In this document: piece after piece, positions 58,736 through 64,000 of the stretch
Layout: every line of letters begins with the position of its first letter
Position numbering within the stretch: the stretch's first letter is position 1
Source of the DNA: Phoronis australis
Lineage: Eukaryota; Phoronida; Phoronidae
Length of the DNA: 64,000 nucleotides
Reading direction: 5' to 3'
Assembly (NCBI GenBank): GCA_002633005.1
Contig: NMRA01000653.1
Coordinates: forward strand, 62,001 to 126,000
The notes under the pieces: model-generated
What the model was told of the DNA's origin: nothing
Seen by the model: the letters and a program-made list of their open reading frames with translations, nothing else
Database searches by the model: none
Position numbers and translations under genes: made by a program

Positions 58736-59031
58736 TGGTCGGTCAAGCGCTCCCCCGATGAAATGGTCCAGCCCCAGCATATCCGTTAGAAGTAGGATAT
58801 CAATTGACAACAACAACAAAATTGTTGTTGCTACTGGTTCTACTAACTACAATGATAACCAAGTTAGTGATAATTTTGAATTTGCTTCTGATTCAAAGCG
58901 CTTCACGTGGCATAAGGCTGCTGTATTTCGAATAGCTTCACAGGTTGTCCAGCATCACCCACTACGAAGCTGTAGGTTTACGACTAGTAACCGTTTCCTT
59001 TTCATTTTTTTACTGTAGGGTCGAAGAATCA

Positions 59032-62000
59032 ATGGGAGAGTTGGTGGCATTTTTGGTTATCTGTTGGACAGTTTATGGGTCGTTCAGTCAAGATACAGGT
59101 AAGACATCCCGAGAAGTACTCCCAAAGAGAAAATGTGTGGACGTGACACCCAGGAATGTGATTTTTCATGGTCAATCTCTCAACGAAGGAATACCCTTTC
59201 TGACAAATTGTCTACAAAGTGGGTCCGTTTTCTGGCAAAATCCTTGCAAAAAACTTAACACTGGGAGTTCAATCTCTACACAAGGTTCCTTTTCCAAATA
59301 CAATGAATATCAATGGTTTTTAAAAAATTTTAAATGGTGTACTCATTTTGACATCACAAAAAAGATGCTGTTTCAGGAACAGAGCCCCACGACTGGCAAC
59401 TATTCCATGAGAGCTTTCCGCTTATCGGCTGGCGTCCAATTGAATAGTCACAAGAAGACAATGACACGGTATTTCATAGGCATGTGTTGGTGTGTACTGT
59501 CAGTATGGATATCACCTGACGACGTTGGGAAGCATTCCGAGGGTACAATACGCTTTCGAGTAAAGCTGTGCGAGCACGTCCTTTGCTTGTGATGCACACC
59601 CCCTTTTACCAGTTCATCCTAAATGTGTGGGAAACCAAATTTTCTAGCTGTACCTCCCTTCTGCCAAAAGTATAATTACTGTAGCACCTCTATAAAATGT
59701 AATCAGGGAGGGGAGAGGTGAGGTAGACAATGATGGTGAGAGGTGTGAGGGGGAGTCTGTCAGAAAGACCGGGGGAAGGGAAGGAGGAGGACTTCAGGAG
59801 AAACAGACCGAGAGAGGAGAAAGTTGTCAGAGACATGGGCTTGTAGTTTTGTCGATGTCGTAAATACGATAATATCTAAGCCGGAAGTATTTTCAATTTT
59901 ATTCGACAAACGATTCGTTATTTTGGTTCAAAAAGGTGGACTTTCTGAGAAATCCTGAAGAACATATTCATATTATTAAGTAAAAGAAGGTCTAGATCTA
60001 ATAAAAATTAAGTCGTCTCTTGTCAGTGCCAATGGTGCACAGCCTCGCAGACTTCATACGAGCAACGAACTTGATGGAAAAGATTTCCAAGCTTACATGT
60101 CACTATATTTAAGGCTCACTACTCCGAAGCTTTGCTAGCTTCGAAAGTTCACTTATTCGAATGTCCACAATTCTGAAACCAGAACACCGGAAGTTCATCC
60201 ATTTAAAGGTTGTGCAAGAGTTGAATAGTTCTTAAAACTTTGATTACATTGTTTACAAATGAGCTCAGTTCCGATCACTGCCCATCGTGATTCTTGTATC
60301 TTACTGACGACTCATTCACAAGCAGAGAAATGGGATAGGTTAGCCTACTAACTACATTTAGCTTCGATCTATTCGTGCACATGGTTGCGTTGGGGGAAGT
60401 TGAAGAGCAGCGGCCCTAAGCGTTTCAGTCGCGCTGTGAAATGTTGCGATTTTCACATGGATTTGAAGAATGTTTCGTGGTTGATAACTCGTCAATATTC
60501 GTACTCCAATTTCTTTTTAAAAATGCAGGTACGTACTGACTCGTTTTTCGTTTTTCGTAAATTATGCGGGCAATTTTGCATTCGCATGAAATTCAAACAG
60601 TGTTTTAGTTCCCGGGCATTGCTTTCGGTATTGGTACAACACTAAGTGCATCTAATAACCGAAGTGTCGTTTATTTTGCAGGTAAAAGTGTAAAAATAAC
60701 ACATGAGTCAGAAATTTAAAGAGGCCTGGAAAGTGATAAAAAGACTTAATTGCAATGATTGTTTAAAGTGGTTCTCTGCCACTGAAACAGAATTCAAGCT
60801 GCTCACCCGGTAAAAAAATTTAATTTCTGTTCATATCAAACCATTTTCTTTGCGTTTTAAATTTAAAGAAACTATGTGTCAACTGCTCGACACGTCGTCG
60901 ATATTTCTCCCCCAAGGCAAAGCACCTCTCCTTTTTTGGTGTGGCAAGACATAGACATAACACATTTCCCTTTTATGGAAAATGTGACCTTTGACCTCAA
61001 TCGACTTCAAGCAACTGACTGTAAGCTCATGCACGCATTTATCATATGCGGGAGGGAAATTTATAAACTCTTTGGTAACCACATAGTTTTTCCTTCGCTC
61101 TTACATGTATTTCAAAAATGGTGAATTTTGTGATTTTTTGCAGAAATGATCTCAAAGAGGAATTAAGTGAATTACTCCGTACTAGCCGTTGCAAGATGGT
61201 ACTTTCGTCACGAATTGTTTAAAAGGTATTTTTGGCGAGCTTTGAAGTGCGTTCCTCGCCTCTTTAAGATATTTTCGGAGTAATCAAACTTCGGAGAAAT
61301 GAACCTTTGAAGAGGTGAGCCTTCGGAATAGTGAACCTTTCAAGTAGTGTACCTTTGATACAGTCGGTTGTTCCCATTTCCATGATGTAAAGTAAGCAAA
61401 TTCACTAACACGCAAAAATACAACCTGATAAAATATTGCGTCAACTCATTCTCTGACTAAATATTTCCATCTTAGTGTGTAATGAAGTGTAATCGCTCAT
61501 TCAAGTACGTCTGATTTGAAATTTTGGCTAGACGTAATGCCATAACGCTCTGGCTATCCCACATTACATCCGAAGTTGAATCCCCCGGCGGTCACGACAT
61601 CCTCGTTTCCGGTTTTTACGGATTCTGTCTCAGGAACATAGAGCAGAGAATCCTCTTTGGGTCTTTCAACCAACGTGCAGTAGCGACAAACGACAATCTC
61701 GTTTGTCAGAGGGGCACTCCGTTATTCTTTAATGGCGTCATTAGGGCTTTTACAAAAACTTTCATCGTCGACCACGTTCATTTTAACATGTGTGGCTTGA
61801 AAAAGCTAGCTATGAACGTGCAATGAGCGTTCTCATCCCATTTCCGCCGGATGGGCCTAGTGTTCTAGATGTTCTCCATTTCGCAATTTTTATTTACTTG
61901 TTATTTATTTACCCCGTTGGGGTTGGTTAAGGCTTTCTATATTAATCATTTTTCTTCAAATTATAATCAGTTCCCCCACCTTGATTCCTCTGGCTGTGCT

Positions 62001-63813
62001 TAGAAAACCCCTTCCTGTCGGACAGACGTACTTGCCTCCCGTTCAGTAGCGCTAGGAACTCGCTAAAACGCAAGACTTCGCGAGATTACGTGAGACATTG
62101 TCGTGTATTTTAAACTAGATTTTAGCTAGGTCCTAGCGTAGGTCCTAGCCTTACTGAACGCACGCTTGGACTCGACCTGGCAGCCATTCTTTGTTATGGG
62201 CAAACACAAAGCCCGTATGTTACAGGTTACCCAAACCTGACGGAAGCATCTGCAAACCGGTTGAAACGACAGGTTAGCTGGTGGAGAACACTGATATATC
62301 AAAATGGCTACTAATTGTGATTGATCTTGGTTTTATTTTCTCGTTTACAGGTACCGGTTACCACAAAAAACAACTCAAGATTGGAAATACCTTTTTCAGT
62401 TGTAAATAATTGATTAAAATCTCTATTACTGGTTCAAAACGTCATCTTCATAATAGGAAAAGAGGGGGCACGAATTTTATTGGGCGTATTTGCCCTTCCT
62501 GTCCGAAGGACATTGAACGTTTCTGCCTGCGAACATGTACCCGATCGAGCATCATTTGAAATCTGCGTACAGTACCGGGTCAGGTACTGGATACGTTAAA
62601 AGGGGCGTATATTAAACTCCATTCGTTGGAAGATATTACAGTGTGAGACATGTGTCTCGCAGAAGCTGTTATATTTCAGATGGCGAGGCCACTGTGCTCT
62701 TTCATTGCTATAATCTGTTCGCACAGCAATCGACCCCACGCTCTACGATGGGAATAATACCAAGATAATTTCATTGAGGACTTTGTTAACCAGAGCTACA
62801 CACGTAAAACTTAAATTCATGAATATATCTGTACATGTGAATTTGAGGTACGGTAATAAAGACACGTTACATCAGGAAGAGATAACCAGGAAGGGACAAC
62901 TGTTTTAGCGCATTTTAACGTGATTTCAAAAGTGATTTCAAAAGTAAATGTTAAAGTAGTCTGGAATCCAAGCATTATTTTTGAAAGATTAACTCTTTAG
63001 CTATAAAATGACACCACTTTGGTCCTCAAAGACTGCATATTACTGGCACTGGGATGCTTTGAACGTGACATGTTTACCCTTCCAAAAGATGCTTCTTCCC
63101 AGGCATGTACTCGGGCATGAGCCTCTTTTTTGAACCAACAGATGTCACTAACATATGCAAATGAGGCTCGCATCGCTACGTCATACGACGTCATACGGCG
63201 CGAGCTTCCAATTTGAAACNAAAATAGTACTTCAAAAGCATTGGTAACAGCACAGCTTTTGCGTGATTTTTTTGTTTCCTAACTATCACCAGAGCAACTT
63301 CCCATGTCTAGCGTAAACATAGCGAAAGCTGATTACCGTACACGGGTTCCAGCCAGTGGTTACTTATCTTGACATTATTTCTATTTCGAGTACAAAGATT
63401 AAAGCCCGCGCCCAAGTGAAAATTCAAGCATATATTCTGGTCAATGAAAAGGCGCTGCTCCCCGTCAGCAGTGTTGACTGACATGAGAGGCACAGCAATA
63501 ACCAATAGAAGTACATGTACGTAGAGATTGTTGAACTGTTTGTGATGCGAGCGACCTTCTGAAAATGCGCACTGTGTTGACGAAGCTTTGAGCCTCCATG
63601 AGAATTCATCACGTTTTGCAACTGGTACACCATTCTTTTCAAATAAAACAAAAAAGAGCTTCACAATGTTTGAGTGATGTAATCTATCAGAATTTTGTCA
63701 TTGCATTTGCCGTATCTTTTAGATCCGAGGTTCGCTCACTACTTAACATTGATAAACGATGCAGTTACCAAATACGAGGATTGCAACCAATCAAAATGCA
63801 GTTGTCATCTTAG
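59032..63813 (+). CDS. Second POGLUT1-like gene, first two coding exons (3-prime part beyond window)
   Basis: Exon 1 (59032-59098) encodes MGELVAFLVICWTVYGSFSQ then DT, a signal peptide with a hydrophobic core. It is bordered by a strong acceptor ending at 59018 (so a 5-prime UTR exon exists) and by the donor CAG/GTAAGA. Exon 2 (63723-63813) is exactly 91 nt, like the homologous exon 30406-30496, with the same phases. It encodes DPRFAHYLTLINDAVTKYED then CNQSKCSCHL; 21 of 31 residues match the first gene and all three cysteines are kept. Joining exon 1 to exon 2 in phase 1 gives QDTG-DPRF, as in POGLUT1 where the mature protein begins right after the signal peptide. Likely an ER glycosyltransferase paralogue; activity cannot be judged from this fragment. 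Confidence 0.8.
59099..63722. other. Intron of the second POGLUT1-like gene
   Basis: Mostly unique AT-rich sequence. The ORF beginning in exon 1 stays open past the donor to 59592 (see findings). Purine-rich sequence at 59703-59825. A MITE lies at 62040-62160. A possible small exon at 60681-60812 (ATG 60703, MSQKFKEAWKVIKRL..., bounded by TTTTGCAG and GTAAAA) is not recognised. One N at 63220. Confidence 0.45.
62040..62160. mobile_element. MITE with CGTTCAGTA ends
   Basis: Left end CGTTCAGTAGCGCTAGGAAC and right end GGTCCTAGCCTTACTGAACG are inverted repeats with a few mismatches. The 121-bp body has no coding capacity. No clear target-site duplication. Confidence 0.6.
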
Positions 63814-64000
63814 GTGAGTTAGAAACTCCTAAATGAGACGTCGTGTATAGGAGCTGTGACCACCAGACTTTACTTGACACCCTCGTGAACGTGGACATTT
63901 TCTTGAACCGTTCCCCACGATTTGTCTTGTCTCTAGCGATGGTCAGTTTGATGGTTATGAGCTCTGACTTATTATTGTTCTCTTGTTAAGCGACCACACT
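63814..64000 (+). other. Second intron of the POGLUT1-like paralogue (truncated by window)
   Basis: Begins with the donor GTGAGTTAG, like GTGAGTTC at the matching site of the first gene (30497). Nothing else is recognised before the window ends. Confidence 0.6.

Overview
The window is nuclear DNA from an animal. Genes are split by GT-AG introns with phase-matched exons, and the space between exons is full of transposon remains, minisatellites and microsatellites. Four single or short runs of N (about 154 N at 17135, single N at 24176, 26287 and 63220) mark it as a draft assembly. L1/Tx1-type LINE, CR1/Jockey-type LINE, Penelope-like and Kolobok/THAP remnants together with an intronless TRIM-NHL gene fit an invertebrate, perhaps a deuterostome such as a hemichordate or lancelet. 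The species is an inference I cannot fix.

Layout. (1) 2504-11234, plus strand: a carbonyl reductase (CBR1/CBR3-like short-chain dehydrogenase) in seven visible coding exons, with the first few codons missing or upstream; one intron uses a GC donor. (2) 11235-20778: non-coding, with a GTGAGAA minisatellite, an assembly gap and a 1.5 kb hairpin-ended repeat. That repeat carries seven or eight regularly spaced CCTAGTGGC boxes that look like CTCF sites. (3) 20782-22707, plus: one intronless TRIM ORF (RING, two B-boxes, coiled coil, NHL-type propeller). (4) 22708-30405: non-coding. (5) 30406-39869, plus: a protein O-glucosyltransferase 1 (POGLUT1/Rumi) gene in nine visible exons, ending in KDEL. 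Its introns hold a second copy of the hairpin-ended repeat, a palindrome array and a Kolobok-like element with long inverted repeats and a broken THAP ORF. (6) 39870-58600: mostly mobile DNA, including MITEs, a 2.7 kb fold-back structure, a CR1/Jockey-like LINE joined in frame to a Penelope GIY-YIG region, a Penelope RT scrap, and a decayed L1/Tx1 LINE with both ORFs. (7) 59032-63813, plus: the first two coding exons (signal peptide, then a 91-nt exon) of a second POGLUT1-like gene that runs off the window.

The protein genes do not form an operon-like unit. The one clear relationship is the pair of POGLUT1-like genes on the same strand, a likely tandem duplication of an ER enzyme that glucosylates EGF repeats of Notch-type proteins. 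The signals I consider most worth following are the CTCF-like box array, the POGLUT1 duplicate, the LINE-Penelope in-frame junction, the fold-back element and the clustered GTGAGAA (CSL-like) pairs.
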